Source of the DNA: Streptomyces fumigatiscleroticus
Lineage (GTDB): Bacteria; Actinomycetota; Actinomycetes; Streptomycetales; Streptomycetaceae
Assembly (NCBI RefSeq): GCF_014647975.1
Contig: NZ_BMQF01000014.1
Coordinates: 124,001-188,000 of the forward strand
Length of the DNA: 64,000 bases
Reading direction: 5' to 3'
Position 1 is the stretch's first letter, and each line of letters opens with the position of its first letter. The notes below the pieces were generated by a model. It made no database searches. It was given only the letters and a program-made list of their open reading frames with translations, and was not told the DNA's origin. Shown here in pieces: positions 25,954-35,254 of this stretch. Position numbers and translations under genes: made by a program.

Positions 25954-26036
25954 GCCCGGATGGTGGAATGCAGACACGGCGAGCTTAAACCTCGCTGCCC
26001 CTCGCGGGCGTACCGGTTCGAGTCCGGTTCCGGGCA
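25954..26036 (+). tRNA. bldA: tRNA-Leu(UAA), bldA
   Basis: The cloverleaf is complete. The acceptor stem is GCCCGGA/TCCGGGC (25954-25960 and 26029-26035) with discriminator A at 26036. The anticodon stem GCGAG/CTCGC (25979-25983 and 25991-25995) encloses loop CTTAAAC with anticodon TAA (25986-25988). A long class II variable arm follows, and the T-loop GTTCGAGTC is intact. CCA is not encoded. UUA codons are very rare in Streptomyces and are read only by this tRNA, which makes it the classic developmental and antibiotic switch. By eye, no in-frame TTA was seen in the called genes of this window. Confidence 0.96.
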
Positions 26037-26195
26037 CCTCCGATCGCCTTCAGGACTTCACGGCTGAACCGTTGACAGCCGGGCGGACGCGCCGGAAACT
26101 CATGCCATAAAGGTGAAGGAATTTTCACCACGCGAACACGGACCTGTGCGGCCATCGCGCACCACGGCAACGACGCCAACCGAAGGGAACGACCG

Positions 26196-27371
26196 ATGCG
26201 CACCACCGTCGGCATCATCGGAGCCGGCCCCGCCGGCCTCCTCCTGGCCCGGCTGCTCCACAACGCGGGCATCGACTCGGTCGTCCTGGAGAGCCGCGAC
26301 CGCGCCTACGTCGAGCGCCGCCAGCGGGCCGGGATCCTGGAACAGGGCACGGTGGACGTGCTGCGCGCGGCCGGCGCCGGCGAGCGCATGGACCGCGAGG
26401 GGCTGCGCCACGACGGCATCGAGCTGCGGTTCGACAAGCGGCGGCACCGCGTCGACTTCCCCGCCCTGACCGGCGGCAGGTCCGTGATGGTCTACGCCCA
26501 GACCGAGGTCTGCAAGGACCTCATCGCGCTCCAGCTCAAGGAGGGCGGCCCGCTGCTGTTCGAGGCGGAGGCGCTGGCCGTCGAGGGCGCCGGCACCGAC
26601 CGCCCGCGCGTCCGCTTCCGGCACGAGGGCGAGGAAGACGTCCTGGAGTGCGACTACGTCGTCGGCTGCGACGGCTTCTGGGGCGTGGCCCGCAAGGCGG
26701 TCCCGGCGGAGGTGACCCGGGTCTTCGAGCGGACGTACCCCTTCGGCTGGCTGGGCATCCTCGCCGATGTGCCGCCCTCGCACGACGAGCTGGTCTACGC
26801 CCGCCACGACCGCGGCTTCGCCCTGCTCTCCATGCGCTCCCCGTCCGTCTCCCGGCTCTACCTCCAGGTGCCCGAGGGCACGGACGCCGAGGAGTGGAGC
26901 GACGAGCGGATCTGGGACGAGCTGGAGCGCCGCTTCGAGACCGCCGACGACTGGCGGCTCCGGCGCGGCCCCATCACCCAGAAGTCCGTCACACCGATGC
27001 GCTCCTACGTGCACGAGCCCATGCGCCACGGCCGCCTCTTCCTGGCCGGCGACGCCGCGCACATCGTCCCGCCCACCGGCGCCAAGGGCCTCAACCTCGC
27101 CGTCGGCGACGTCGTCACCTTCGCGCGGGCCCTGGTCCACCGGCGCGAGACGGGCTCCGACACCCTTCTCGACGCCTACTCCGCCACCTGCCTGCGCCGC
27201 GTCTGGCAGGCCGAGCGGTTCTCCTACGACATGACGACCCTGCTGCACCGCGCCCCCGACGCCACCCCCTTCGAGGACCGGCTCCAGCTCGCCCGGCTGG
27301 ACCGGTTCGCCTCCTCCCGCGCCGCCGAGACCGACCTGGCCGAGGGGTACACCGGCTTCCCGCTCGACTGA
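26196..27371 (+). CDS. pobA: 4-hydroxybenzoate 3-monooxygenase
   Basis: The 391-residue FAD enzyme hydroxylates 4-hydroxybenzoate to protocatechuate using NADPH, feeding the beta-ketoadipate pathway. It has the FAD-binding GIIGAGPAGLLLARLL at the N-terminus, VVGCDGFWG with the DG motif (about 155), the GD motif FLAGDAAHIVPPTGAKGLN (about 285), and the family-typical RRQRAGILEQGTVD near residue 45 involved in NADPH and substrate control. ATG 26196 follows GAAGGG. The gene stands alone, with no protocatechuate genes or PobR regulator beside it, so the pathway is completed elsewhere. Confidence 0.95.
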   Translation: MRTTVGIIGAGPAGLLLARLLHNAGIDSVVLESRDRAYVERRQRAGILEQGTVDVLRAAGAGERMDREGLRHDGIELRFDKRRHRVDFPALTGGRSVMVYAQTEVCKDLIALQLKEGGPLLFEAEALAVEGAGTDRPRVRFRHEGEEDVLECDYVVGCDGFWGVARKAVPAEVTRVFERTYPFGWLGILADVPPSHDELVYARHDRGFALLSMRSPSVSRLYLQVPEGTDAEEWSDERIWDELERRFETADDWRLRRGPITQKSVTPMRSYVHEPMRHGRLFLAGDAAHIVPPTGAKGLNLAVGDVVTFARALVHRRETGSDTLLDAYSATCLRRVWQAERFSYDMTTLLHRAPDATPFEDRLQLARLDRFASSRAAETDLAEGYTGFPLD

Positions 27372-27579
27372 GCCGCCGGGCCCGCGATCATCTCCGGCCG
27401 GTTCCGGACGTGTACCGGGTCGGTGATGAGTGGGCTGGTCCGGCGCGGGGAATCACGGATCCGCGTAGCGTGTTGCGCAGCACGAGGGGGGAAAGATCCT
27501 CCTCAAGCACTAGGGCCATCCTTTTGCCTTTCCATTACTCTTGAGCCAAGGCTGCGCAGGGTGGCCATGGAGGAGTGAA

Positions 27580-28491
27580 ATGAGGAGCAGAAACCCGGTC
27601 TTCTCGCGACGGGGGTTCAGCCGCGACAACGGCTACGCGGGCTTCAACGCCGCGCCGCAGGCCGGGGGCCCCGCCGTCGCCACGCAGGGCAATCCGTACG
27701 CGCAGGGCAACCCCTATGCCCAGCAGGCCGGAAACCCGTACGCGCAGAACCCTTACGCCCAGCAGGACCTCCAGTACGGCGCGCCGCCGCAGGCGCCGGC
27801 CGGCACCGGCCGGATGACGATGGACGACGTCGTCATGCGCACGGCGACCACGCTCGGTGTGCTCATCGTGACCGCCGCGCTCTCCTGGGCCCTGCTGCCC
27901 GTCGACGACGCCAACATCAGCCGTTCCTACGGCATCGCTATCGGTGCCGCGCTGATCGGCATGGTCCTGGCGTTCGTCCAGTCCTTCAAGCGCACGGCCT
28001 CGCCCGCGCTGATCGTGTCCTACGCGGCGTTCGAGGGCGTCTTCCTCGGCGTCGTCTCCAGCGTCGTCGACAACCGCATCGCCAGCGGCGCGGCCATGCA
28101 GGCCGTGCTCGGCACGATGGCGGTCTTCGCCGGCGTGCTGGTGGCCTACAAGGCGGGCTGGATCCGCGTCAACCGCCGCTTCTACGGCTTCGTGATGGCG
28201 GCCGCGCTCGGCTTCGTGCTGCTGATGGCGGTGAACCTCCTGTTCGCCGTCTTCGGCGGCGGTGACGGCCTCGGCTTCCGCAGCGGCGCCCTCGGTGTCT
28301 TCTTCGGCATCGTCGGCGTCATCCTCGGCGCCTGCTTCCTCGCCCTGGACTTCAAGCAGGTCGAGGACGGCATCGCCTACGGTGCCCCGCGCGAGGAGGC
28401 CTGGCTGGCGGCCTTCGGCCTGACGCTCACGCTGGTCTGGATCTACCTCGAGTTCCTGCGGCTCATCTCGATCCTCAGCAGCAACGACTAG
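27580..28491 (+). CDS. Bax inhibitor-1/YccA family membrane protein
   Basis: The 303-residue protein has a soluble N-terminus of about 75 residues rich in NPYAQ repeats and then seven membrane segments (about 90-300), as in the TMBIM/YccA family of pH-gated calcium channels or FtsH-associated proteins. Internal motifs include SYAAFEGVFLGVVSS and the C-terminal ALDFKQVEDGIAYG with conserved Asp residues, typical of the YetJ-like pore. GGAGG lies 6 nt before ATG 27580. The gene is monocistronic with a strong terminator at 28526. The physiological role in Streptomyces is unknown. Confidence 0.92.
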   Translation: MRSRNPVFSRRGFSRDNGYAGFNAAPQAGGPAVATQGNPYAQGNPYAQQAGNPYAQNPYAQQDLQYGAPPQAPAGTGRMTMDDVVMRTATTLGVLIVTAALSWALLPVDDANISRSYGIAIGAALIGMVLAFVQSFKRTASPALIVSYAAFEGVFLGVVSSVVDNRIASGAAMQAVLGTMAVFAGVLVAYKAGWIRVNRRFYGFVMAAALGFVLLMAVNLLFAVFGGGDGLGFRSGALGVFFGIVGVILGACFLALDFKQVEDGIAYGAPREEAWLAAFGLTLTLVWIYLEFLRLISILSSND

Positions 28492-28525
28492 CCGGCGACG
28501 GCCGTCCGCACCACCGCGCACGCAC

Positions 28526-28553
28526 AAGGGCCCCGGGTTCACCCGGGGCCCTT
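28526..28553. terminator. Terminator hairpin between convergent genes
   Basis: A perfect 13-bp stem, AAGGGCCCCGGGT/ACCCGGGGCCCTT, with a very short loop, between the Bax inhibitor family gene and the minus-strand DUF4287 gene. Confidence 0.85.
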
Positions 28554-28596
28554 CGTCGTGGACTCGACGTGTCGATGCCGTCCAGGTGATGCGCGC

Positions 28597-28827
28597 TCAG
28601 AGCAGCTTGCGCGCGGCCCTCCTCAGGTCGTACTCGTGCACGAGCGCCTTGGCGTGGCCGTAGGCGAGATTGTGCTCGTGGCGGAGCCAGCTGACCTTCT
28701 CCTCGAAGCGGAAGAGAGCGGGGCCTTCTTCAACGGTGCGGAGCCAGTCGGAGACTTCACGACCGGTGCAGTGAGGGATGCGGGCGAGCAGGTTGCGATG
28801 GGTCTCCTCGGAGAAGACTTGGGACAT
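28597..28827 (-). CDS. DUF4287 domain-containing small protein
   Basis: The 76-residue protein resembles DUF4287, with an N-terminal helix (SEETHRNLLARI), a middle with a conserved Glu-Lys/Trp pattern and the family end NLAYGHAKALVHEYDLRRA. No enzymatic motif is present. The ATG at 28827 is selected because CGGAGG sits 5 nt upstream; a longer frame to 28845 lacks a site. It converges with the Bax inhibitor family gene and diverges from the next small gene. The function is unknown. Confidence 0.82.
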   Translation of the reverse strand: MSQVFSEETHRNLLARIPHCTGREVSDWLRTVEEGPALFRFEEKVSWLRHEHNLAYGHAKALVHEYDLRRAARKLL

Positions 28828-28929
28828 CGGCGCCTCCGGACGCATGGGGTGTAGGCCGGTCCTTCAGGTCACCGTGCCTGAGCGTTCGCCCGTTGGCAAC
28901 AGTCCGGGTGCGCCGCGTACGCTCGCGAC

Positions 28930-29241
28930 GTGGTTGATACGACGCCTCTGACGCATGCAGTGGATCACTTCGCCGACCGGCTCAGGGCCGCCCCGCAGAG
29001 CCGGCTCCAGCGCGGGGCCGCCGCCGAGGCGCTGGGCCTGGCCAGGGAGTTGGCGCGGCGCGCACAACTGCTGGAGGACCCCTCGGCCGAGCCGCGGGAG
29101 ATGCCCGACGCGGGGATGTTCGCGGCCGCCGACCAGATCACCGTGGCCGGGCACGACCTGGCGCTGGTGCTGCGCAGCGAGTCCGAGGTGACGGAGGCGG
29201 TGGAACTGGTGGCACAGGCCCAGCGGCGCGCCGGGGTGTGA
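28930..29241 (+). CDS. Conserved hypothetical protein, helical
   Basis: The 103-residue, all-helical, acidic protein has no signal or membrane segment. It shows heptad-like Leu spacing in the first half (HAVDHFADRLRA, EALGLARELARRAQ). The start is GTG 28930; TACGCT lies 6 nt upstream and no ribosome-binding site is present, so the transcript is likely leaderless. The gene converges almost without gap (12 bp) on the next minus-strand gene. No family recognised. Confidence 0.7.
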   Translation: MVDTTPLTHAVDHFADRLRAAPQSRLQRGAAAEALGLARELARRAQLLEDPSAEPREMPDAGMFAAADQITVAGHDLALVLRSESEVTEAVELVAQAQRRAGV

Positions 29242-29253
29242 CCGTTCGCCCCG

Positions 29254-30009
29254 TCACAGTGACGCGATGACGCGGTCCGCCAGGATGTACACGCTCTCCT
29301 CGCCGCAGGCGAAGGTGAGGGCGTAGGCGCCCGAGACGCCCGAGCCGCCGAGCAGGACGGGGGTCTCGCCGGCGCGCAGGGCGGCGGCCAGCCGTTCCGC
29401 GGTCTCGCGGTGGCCCGGGGTCATGCACAGGGTCGTGCCGTCGGCGAAGACATAGACGTCGAGGGTGCCCAGGGGGCCCGGGCGGACGTCCGTCAGCTCG
29501 GTCCGGGAGGCGGCCAGTTCCTCCAGAGTGGCGATGGTGCGCTCGTGGTCGTCGACGACCGGTGAGGGCGCGGGCACGAAGTCCGGGTGCGAGGGATGGC
29601 GGCGGCGGGCCGCGGCCAGCTCGTCCGCGTCGGCCCCCGGTTCGGCCACCGGCTCCAGGCCCGAGAAGTCGGCCTGGCGCGGCAGGAACAGATCGCTGTC
29701 GGAGAGCCCGAACAGCGACGGCGCGTCGGCGTCGCGGGCCTCCTGGGCGGCCCAGAAGGCCCTCGCCTCGGCCAGCTCACGCTCCCGTTCCTCGGCGAGC
29801 GCCTCGGCCACGGCGGCGCGTATCTCCTCGGCGTCGGCTCTGCCGCGGGCGGCGGGAACGAGCGCCTGCGCGCCGGAGCGGTCCGCGGCCAGCTCGGTGT
29901 GCAGGGCCGCGATCTGCCGGCGCAGCACCGCGAGGCTGCGCAGGACGGCGACGCCCACGGCGCCGGTGGCGGCCGTGGTGAGCAGCAAGGCGATCGGCAT
30001 GGCGCTCAC
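29254..30009 (-). CDS. Membrane-anchored hypothetical protein with coiled coil
   Basis: The 251-residue protein has one N-terminal transmembrane helix (about 3-25), a charged coiled-coil region (about 28-90, rich in Glu, Arg and Ala), a Pro/Ala linker, and a small C-terminal globular part (about 160-250: LDVYVFADGTTLCMTPGHRE and YALTFACGEESVYILADRV). The topology suggests a membrane-tethered cytosolic domain. The GTG start at 30009 has GGGAG 7 nt upstream. The gene lies upstream of a convergent small gene and 248 bp from thiolase. No function can be assigned. Confidence 0.75.
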   Translation of the reverse strand: MSAMPIALLLTTAATGAVGVAVLRSLAVLRRQIAALHTELAADRSGAQALVPAARGRADAEEIRAAVAEALAEERERELAEARAFWAAQEARDADAPSLFGLSDSDLFLPRQADFSGLEPVAEPGADADELAAARRRHPSHPDFVPAPSPVVDDHERTIATLEELAASRTELTDVRPGPLGTLDVYVFADGTTLCMTPGHRETAERLAAALRAGETPVLLGGSGVSGAYALTFACGEESVYILADRVIASL

Positions 30010-30257
30010 TGACGTACTCCCGGTTCAAAGTCGACCCCCGACTTCCTACATCAGCTTGAAGGGCGGACTAACCCGCTGTCAGTGCGTAACGTCACAAATG
30101 GGACAGGGTGTTGGGGGTGGGGCTTGTCGGTGCGGCCGCTCTGACCTGCGCATATCCCCTGGATGAGGGAGATAGGTCACATCCTGGGGGAGATTGGATC
30201 ACAGAACGGCCCGGAACCCCGCCGTGCGCGGGGTCCCGGGCCCGAAGGGTACGCGGT

Positions 30258-31478
30258 TCAGCTGAGGCGCTCGATGACCATGGCCATGCCCTGGCCGCCG
30301 CCGACGCACATCGTCTCCAGGCCGAACTGCTTGTCGTGCCACTGGAGGGAGTTGATCAGCGTGCCGGTGATACGGGCGCCGGTCATGCCGAAGGGGTGGC
30401 CGACGGCGATGGCGCCGCCGTTGACGTTCAGCTTCTCCAGCGGGATGCCGAGGTCGCGGTAGGAGGGGATCACCTGGGCGGCGAACGCCTCGTTGATCTC
30501 GACCAGGTCGATGTCGTCGATGGTCAGCCCGGCCCGCTTCAGCGCCTGCCGGGAGGCCTCGACCGGGCCCAGGCCCATGATCTCGGGGGAGAGGCCGGAG
30601 ACGCCGGTGGAGACGATCCGGGCCAGCGGGGTGAGGCCCAGCTCGCGGGCCTTGGTGTCGCTCATGACGACCAGCGCGGCGGCACCGTCGTTGAGCGGGC
30701 AGCAGTTGCCGGCGGTGACCAGGCCGTCGGGGCGGAAGACCGGCTTCAGGCCGGCGACGCCCTCCATGGTGACGCCGGGGCGCGGGCCGTCGTCCTTGGA
30801 GACCACCGTGCCGTCGGGCAGCGTGACCGGGGTGATCTCGCGCTCCCAGAAGCCGTTCTTGATCGCCTGCTCGGCGAGGTTCTGCGAGCGGACGCCGAAC
30901 TCGTCCATCTCCTGGCGGGTCACGCCCCTGACGCGGGCGAGGTTCTCCGCGGTCTGGCCCATGGCGATGTACGGGTCGGGCAGCAGGCCGTCCTCGCGCG
31001 GGTCGTGCCAGGTCGTGCCCTCCTGCTGGGCGACCGCCGCGGTACGGGCCTCGGCCTCGGCGAACAGCGGGTTGTGCGTGTCCGGCAGGCTGTCGGAGTT
31101 GCCCTTGGCGAAGCGGGAGACCATCTCGACACCGGCCGAGATGAAGACGTCGCCCTCACCGGCCTTGATGGCGTGCAGGGCCATGCGGGAGGTCTGGAGG
31201 GAGGACGAGCAGTACCGGGTGATCGTGCAGCCCGGCAGGTGGTCCATGCCCATCTGCACGGCCACGATCCGGCCGAGGTTGTTGCCCTGCTCGCCGCCGG
31301 GCAGACCGCAGCCGAGCATCAGGTCGTCGATGTCCTTCGGGTCCAGCTCCGGGACCTTGGCGAGGGCGGCCTGGATGATCGTGGCGGTCAGGTCGTCCGG
31401 GCGCAGGTCCTTCAGGGAGCCCTTGAAAGCGCGGCCGATGGGGGAACGGGCGGCAGAGACGATCACGGCTTCGGGCAT
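30258..31478 (-). CDS. Acetyl-CoA C-acyltransferase (thiolase)
   Basis: The 406-residue thiolase condenses two acyl-CoA units or cleaves 3-ketoacyl-CoA. The nucleophilic Cys is in RYCSSSLQTS (about residue 90), the His in AVGHPFGMTGAR (about 360), and the second catalytic Cys in ETMCVGGGQGMA near the C-terminus; all are intact. The product starts MPEAVIVSAARSPIG. ATG 31478 is preferred over the adjacent GTG 31481 for spacing from TGGAG. It stands alone in the neighbourhood, so it may serve fatty acid oxidation or acetoacetyl-CoA supply. Confidence 0.95.
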   Translation of the reverse strand: MPEAVIVSAARSPIGRAFKGSLKDLRPDDLTATIIQAALAKVPELDPKDIDDLMLGCGLPGGEQGNNLGRIVAVQMGMDHLPGCTITRYCSSSLQTSRMALHAIKAGEGDVFISAGVEMVSRFAKGNSDSLPDTHNPLFAEAEARTAAVAQQEGTTWHDPREDGLLPDPYIAMGQTAENLARVRGVTRQEMDEFGVRSQNLAEQAIKNGFWEREITPVTLPDGTVVSKDDGPRPGVTMEGVAGLKPVFRPDGLVTAGNCCPLNDGAAALVVMSDTKARELGLTPLARIVSTGVSGLSPEIMGLGPVEASRQALKRAGLTIDDIDLVEINEAFAAQVIPSYRDLGIPLEKLNVNGGAIAVGHPFGMTGARITGTLINSLQWHDKQFGLETMCVGGGQGMAMVIERLS

Positions 31479-31623
31479 CACGGCTCCATTGGCGTAGGTG
31501 AGGGACGGGCGGCAACGGTTGGGAAGTTACCCGTACGTATGGAGGAGGTCACGGGTGGCGCGGTGTGACCCTGGCCGCAGTTTTCTAAGCGCTTGCTTTT
31601 TCGCTGCGGCTCCCCGGGTCTCC

Positions 31624-32652
31624 CTACGACCGCTGCGCCGACGGCTCCGGCTCCGCCTCCGGCACCCGGCGCCGCCGCCGGCGCTTGAGCAGCGCCCACG
31701 GTCCCCGGGGCCCCGACGGCATCGCCGCCGCCACCTCCGTGCCCGCCTCCGAGGCCGCCTCCGCCGCGGCGCGCGCCACCGGAAGGAAGCCCTCGCGGCG
31801 GGAGAGATCGGGCCGCTCCTCCTCGGCCGGCCACAGGTTCAGGGCCGCGCACACCGTCGGCAGTATGGCCATCGCCGCCGTGGCATAGCCCTCCGCGGAA
31901 GGGTGGTAGTGGTCGGGGCCGAACAGCTCCCGCGGATTCTGCGCGAACTCCGGGCCCAGCAGATCACCGAGCGACACCGTGCGCCCGCCCTGCTCCACGA
32001 CGCCGATGGTCTGGGCCGCCGCCAGCTGGCGCGAGGTGCGCCGGGCCAGCCAGCGCAGCGGCTGCCGCACCGGCTCGATGGTGCCCAGGTCCGGGCAGGT
32101 GCCGACCACCACCTCGGCGCCCGCCGTGCGCAGCCGCCGTACCGCCCCCGACAGATGGCGGACCGAGGTGCTCGGCGGCATGCGGTGGGTCACGTCATTG
32201 GCGCCGATCATGAGCACGCAGATGTCGGGGGCCGGACACCCGTCCGCCAGCACCAGGGCCACCTGCCGGTCCAGATCGTCCGACCGGGCACCCGGCACCG
32301 CCACCGAGCGCAGCTCGACCGGCCGCTCGGCGACCGCGGCCAGCCCCGACGCCAGCAGCGCGCCCGGAGTCTGCCCGGCGCGGTGCACGCCCTGGCCCGC
32401 GGCCGTGGAGTCGCCGAGCATCGTCAGTCTCAGCGGCGGCGCGCCGTCCGTGGGCAGGGTGCCGCCGTACAGGCCCTCCGCGTTGGGTACCCGGCCGGGT
32501 GTGACGCCATTGCCCACCCGCCGTCTGGCCAGCTGCACCTCGGCCAGGAGCAGACCCACCGCCGCCGCACCGGCCAGGCCGATGCCGCCGCCGCCGTATG
32601 CCGCTCCCGCCGCGATCCGCCGGGCCACCCGCGCCCTCGACATGCTCGTCAT
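31624..32652 (-). CDS. SGNH/GDSL-type esterase, membrane-anchored
   Basis: The 342-residue protein has an N-terminal basic stretch and one hydrophobic helix (about 15-40), then an SGNH hydrolase domain: block I LTMLGDSTAAGQGV with the catalytic Ser, block II Gly in VPGARSDDL, block III IGANDVTHR with the oxyanion Asn, and block V GPDHYHPSAEGY with Asp and His of the triad. It ends in a Pro/Arg-rich tail. By family it cleaves ester bonds, possibly on lipids or wall polymers. ATG 32652 is chosen after AAGGAGG at 12 nt, though the spacing is long and ATG 32643 is possible. Confidence 0.88.
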   Translation of the reverse strand: MTSMSRARVARRIAAGAAYGGGGIGLAGAAAVGLLLAEVQLARRRVGNGVTPGRVPNAEGLYGGTLPTDGAPPLRLTMLGDSTAAGQGVHRAGQTPGALLASGLAAVAERPVELRSVAVPGARSDDLDRQVALVLADGCPAPDICVLMIGANDVTHRMPPSTSVRHLSGAVRRLRTAGAEVVVGTCPDLGTIEPVRQPLRWLARRTSRQLAAAQTIGVVEQGGRTVSLGDLLGPEFAQNPRELFGPDHYHPSAEGYATAAMAILPTVCAALNLWPAEEERPDLSRREGFLPVARAAAEAASEAGTEVAAAMPSGPRGPWALLKRRRRRRVPEAEPEPSAQRS

Positions 32653-32812
32653 GCGTCGCCGCCACCTCCTTGCGAGCCGTACACCCAGTGCTTGCCCCGT
32701 ACGCACCGTCGCCCAATCTCAACGGTGAGTGAACGACCGTCACGGGGCAGCGGCAGGCCATAGGCTGGCGGCACATCTACGACCACTTCATTTGCAGCAT
32801 CCGGAGACAACG

Positions 32813-34201
32813 GTGCAGATCCACGACTCGATGATCGACCTCGTCGGCAACACCCCGCTGGTGAGGCTCAACAACGTGACCAGGGGCATCCGGGCGACCG
32901 TCCTCGCCAAGGTGGAGTACTTCAACCCCGGCGGCTCCGTGAAGGACCGCATCGCCCTGCGCATGATCGAGGCGGCCGAGAAGAGCGGCGAGCTGCGGCC
33001 GGGCGGCACGATCGTCGAGCCGACCAGCGGCAACACCGGCGTCGGACTCGCCATCGTGGCCCAGCAGAAGGGCTACAAGTGCATCTTCGTCTGCCCGGAC
33101 AAGGTGTCCACGGACAAGATCAATGTGCTGCGCGCGTACGGCGCCGAAGTGGTGGTGTGCCCCACCGCGGTGGACCCCGAGCACCCGGACTCGTACTACA
33201 ACGTCTCCGACCGGCTGGTGCGCGAGACGCCCGGCGCCTGGAAGCCGGACCAGTACTCCAACCCCAACAACCCGCTCTCCCACTACCACTCCACCGGCCC
33301 CGAGCTGTGGGAGCAGACCGAGGGCAGGATCACGCACTTCGTGGCGGGCGTGGGCACCGGCGGCACGATCTCCGGCACCGGCCGCTATCTGAAGGAGGCC
33401 AGCGACGGCCGGGTGAAGGTCGTCGGCGCCGATCCGGAGGGCTCCGTCTACTCCGGTGGTTCGGGCCGCCCCTATCTCGTTGAGGGAGTCGGCGAGGACT
33501 TCTGGCCCACCGCCTACGACCGGAGTGTCGCGGACGAGATCGTCGCCGTGTCGGACAAGGACTCCTTCCAGATGACCCGCCGGCTGGCCAAGGAGGAGGG
33601 GCTGCTGGTGGGCGGCTCCTGCGGCATGGCCGTCGTCGCCGCGCTGCGGGTCGCCGAGCGGCTCGGCCCGGACGACGTGGTCGTCGTCCTGCTGCCGGAC
33701 AGCGGCCGCGGCTACCTCAGCAAGATCTTCAACGACGAGTGGATGGCCGACTACGGCTTCCTGGAGGACGCCGGCCCCAGCGCCCGCGTCGGCGACGTCC
33801 TGGAGGACAAGGAGGGCGGCTCCATCCCCTCCCTGGTCCACATGCACCCGGACGAGACGGTCGGCCAGGCCATCGAGGTGCTGCGCGAGTACGGCGTCTC
33901 GCAGATGCCGATCGTCAAGCCCGGCGCCGGCCACCCGGACGTGATGGCCGCCGAGGTCGTGGGCTCGGTCGTGGAACGGGAGCTGCTGGACGCCCTGTTC
34001 ACCAAGCGGGCCTCGCTGGAGGACCCGCTGGAGAAGCACATGTCGGCCCCGCTGCCCCAGGTCGGCTCCGGCGAACCGGTCGGGGACCTGATGTCCGTAC
34101 TGGGGACGGCGGACGCGGCGATCGTCCTCGTCGAGGGCAAGCCCACCGGCGTCGTCAGCCGGCAGGACCTGCTGGCCTTCCTGGCGAAGAACGGGAAATG
34201 A
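32813..34201 (+). CDS. Cystathionine beta-synthase
   Basis: The 462-residue PLP enzyme joins serine and homocysteine to make cystathionine, the entry to reverse transsulfuration. The fold type II core has the PLP lysine in NPGGSVKDR (about 42), the SGNTGVGLA loop, the phosphate-binding GTGGTISGTGR and the VEGVGEDFWP segment. The C-terminus carries a pair of CBS domains (about 335-455: MHPDETVGQAIEVLREYGVSQMPIV, then a final half with VVSRQDLLAF), the regulatory module of the eukaryotic-like enzymes. GTG 32813 follows CCGGAG at 6 nt. The next genes are unrelated, and the cystathionine gamma-lyase gene is not visible here. Confidence 0.95.
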   Translation: MQIHDSMIDLVGNTPLVRLNNVTRGIRATVLAKVEYFNPGGSVKDRIALRMIEAAEKSGELRPGGTIVEPTSGNTGVGLAIVAQQKGYKCIFVCPDKVSTDKINVLRAYGAEVVVCPTAVDPEHPDSYYNVSDRLVRETPGAWKPDQYSNPNNPLSHYHSTGPELWEQTEGRITHFVAGVGTGGTISGTGRYLKEASDGRVKVVGADPEGSVYSGGSGRPYLVEGVGEDFWPTAYDRSVADEIVAVSDKDSFQMTRRLAKEEGLLVGGSCGMAVVAALRVAERLGPDDVVVVLLPDSGRGYLSKIFNDEWMADYGFLEDAGPSARVGDVLEDKEGGSIPSLVHMHPDETVGQAIEVLREYGVSQMPIVKPGAGHPDVMAAEVVGSVVERELLDALFTKRASLEDPLEKHMSAPLPQVGSGEPVGDLMSVLGTADAAIVLVEGKPTGVVSRQDLLAFLAKNGK

Positions 34202-34649
34202 CGAACGGCAAGTGAAGAACGGCACGTAGGGGGAAGGAACGGGGAAACGTCCGGTGAACCGCCCGTGCCAACGCCGAACTTGCGGTGATCAAAGACCTTC
34301 GCGGACTTCGCGGAAGTGGTACGAGCGTGTCACGTCCGCGCAGCACCCGCTTAACACGGCTCCGGCAGAGTAATGGGTGTCGGCAGGGCGATGGGAACAC
34401 CTCCCAGGCGTGAGCACTGGGGGAGGCTTCCCGTCCCGGCCGGCGCCGAACGGCGCCAAGGACCTCCGGAGCGGCTCCCGGACCTCCATGGACGCCACGG
34501 ACGCGCAAGCCCGGTCCTGACCCGGCCCGCGTCCCTCGCGGGGACCGCCGTCGTCCCGCCCCCCGGTGACGGGGGTGCGGCGGTCCCCGCGCACAGCTCT
34601 TCTCCCGTACACCGGACCCGGACCCGGACCCGGATCCGGCTCGGCGGTG
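34202..34649. other. Gap with no gene; GACCCG repeat
   Basis: 448 bp between cystathionine beta-synthase and a minus-strand membrane protein gene. It contains a direct repeat TTCGCGGAC/TTCGCGGAA near 34300 and a GACCCG hexamer array (four units, about 34614-34637). No ORF with a plausible ribosome-binding site or coding bias was found. Confidence 0.55.
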
Positions 34650-35087
34650 TCAGTCGTTCCAGTCGTCGTCCTCGCCGGACGCGTGACGGCGGCGGCCGAA
34701 GAGGCCGGGGTGGGTGCGGGCGGCCTGGACGACGTTGACGCCGACGACGCCCGTCCAGGCGACCAGCAGCCCGGGAAGGCCGGCGACGCCGCCGCCGATG
34801 GCGGACAGCGGGACCGCCAGCACCAGTGAGACGATGCCGAAGCCGAACCGCTCGCCCCAGGAGTCCGTGGGCCGGGGCGACCGGGCGTCCCGGGCCACCG
34901 TCATCCGCTGCTCGGCGAGCTGCCGCCGCACGCGGCGCTCGACGGTGCCGTCGATACGCTGCTCGACCTTCTCCAGGAACGAGTCGACCAGCGCGGACTC
35001 GTACTCCTCGCCCAGTTCCCTGCGAACGTGCAGAGTGGCGTCGAGTTCCTTCTTCAGGTCGGTGTCCCGCGCGTCCATTCCGGTCAT
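34650..35087 (-). CDS. Conserved actinobacterial membrane protein
   Basis: The 145-residue protein has a long charged N-terminal helix (about 5-70, EYESALVDSFLEKVEQRIDG), two hydrophobic segments near 82-102 and 105-122, and a basic tail ending in an acidic cluster DDDWND. The ATG at 35087 is chosen because TACCGT lies 7 nt upstream on the coding strand, which suggests a leaderless message; no ribosome-binding site precedes the alternatives. It is divergent from the RpiR regulator. The function is unknown. Confidence 0.75.
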   Translation of the reverse strand: MTGMDARDTDLKKELDATLHVRRELGEEYESALVDSFLEKVEQRIDGTVERRVRRQLAEQRMTVARDARSPRPTDSWGERFGFGIVSLVLAVPLSAIGGGVAGLPGLLVAWTGVVGVNVVQAARTHPGLFGRRRHASGEDDDWND

Positions 35088-35254
35088 GAGACCCACGGTA
35101 GGCAGCGCGCGCCCCGGCCGCAGTGGGGCTAGCCCCCGTCTTCGGGCCGGTCATGCGGTGCCCCGCGGGCGGCTGTATAACGGCATGCGGAGTTCCCGTC
35201 GGCTGAATACAGGATGCGCGACCGGTTCCCGGACACCTGGAGGGGGAGCACGTC

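Noticed and set aside
25985..26272. 95-residue minus-strand frame covering bldA
   Set aside because: It reads the complement of the tRNA (RNRTRTGTPARG), a common false ORF over tRNA genes.
30211..30239. Hairpin downstream of the thiolase gene as a strong terminator
   Set aside because: The stem has an internal mismatch and no T-run on either strand; not secure enough to list.
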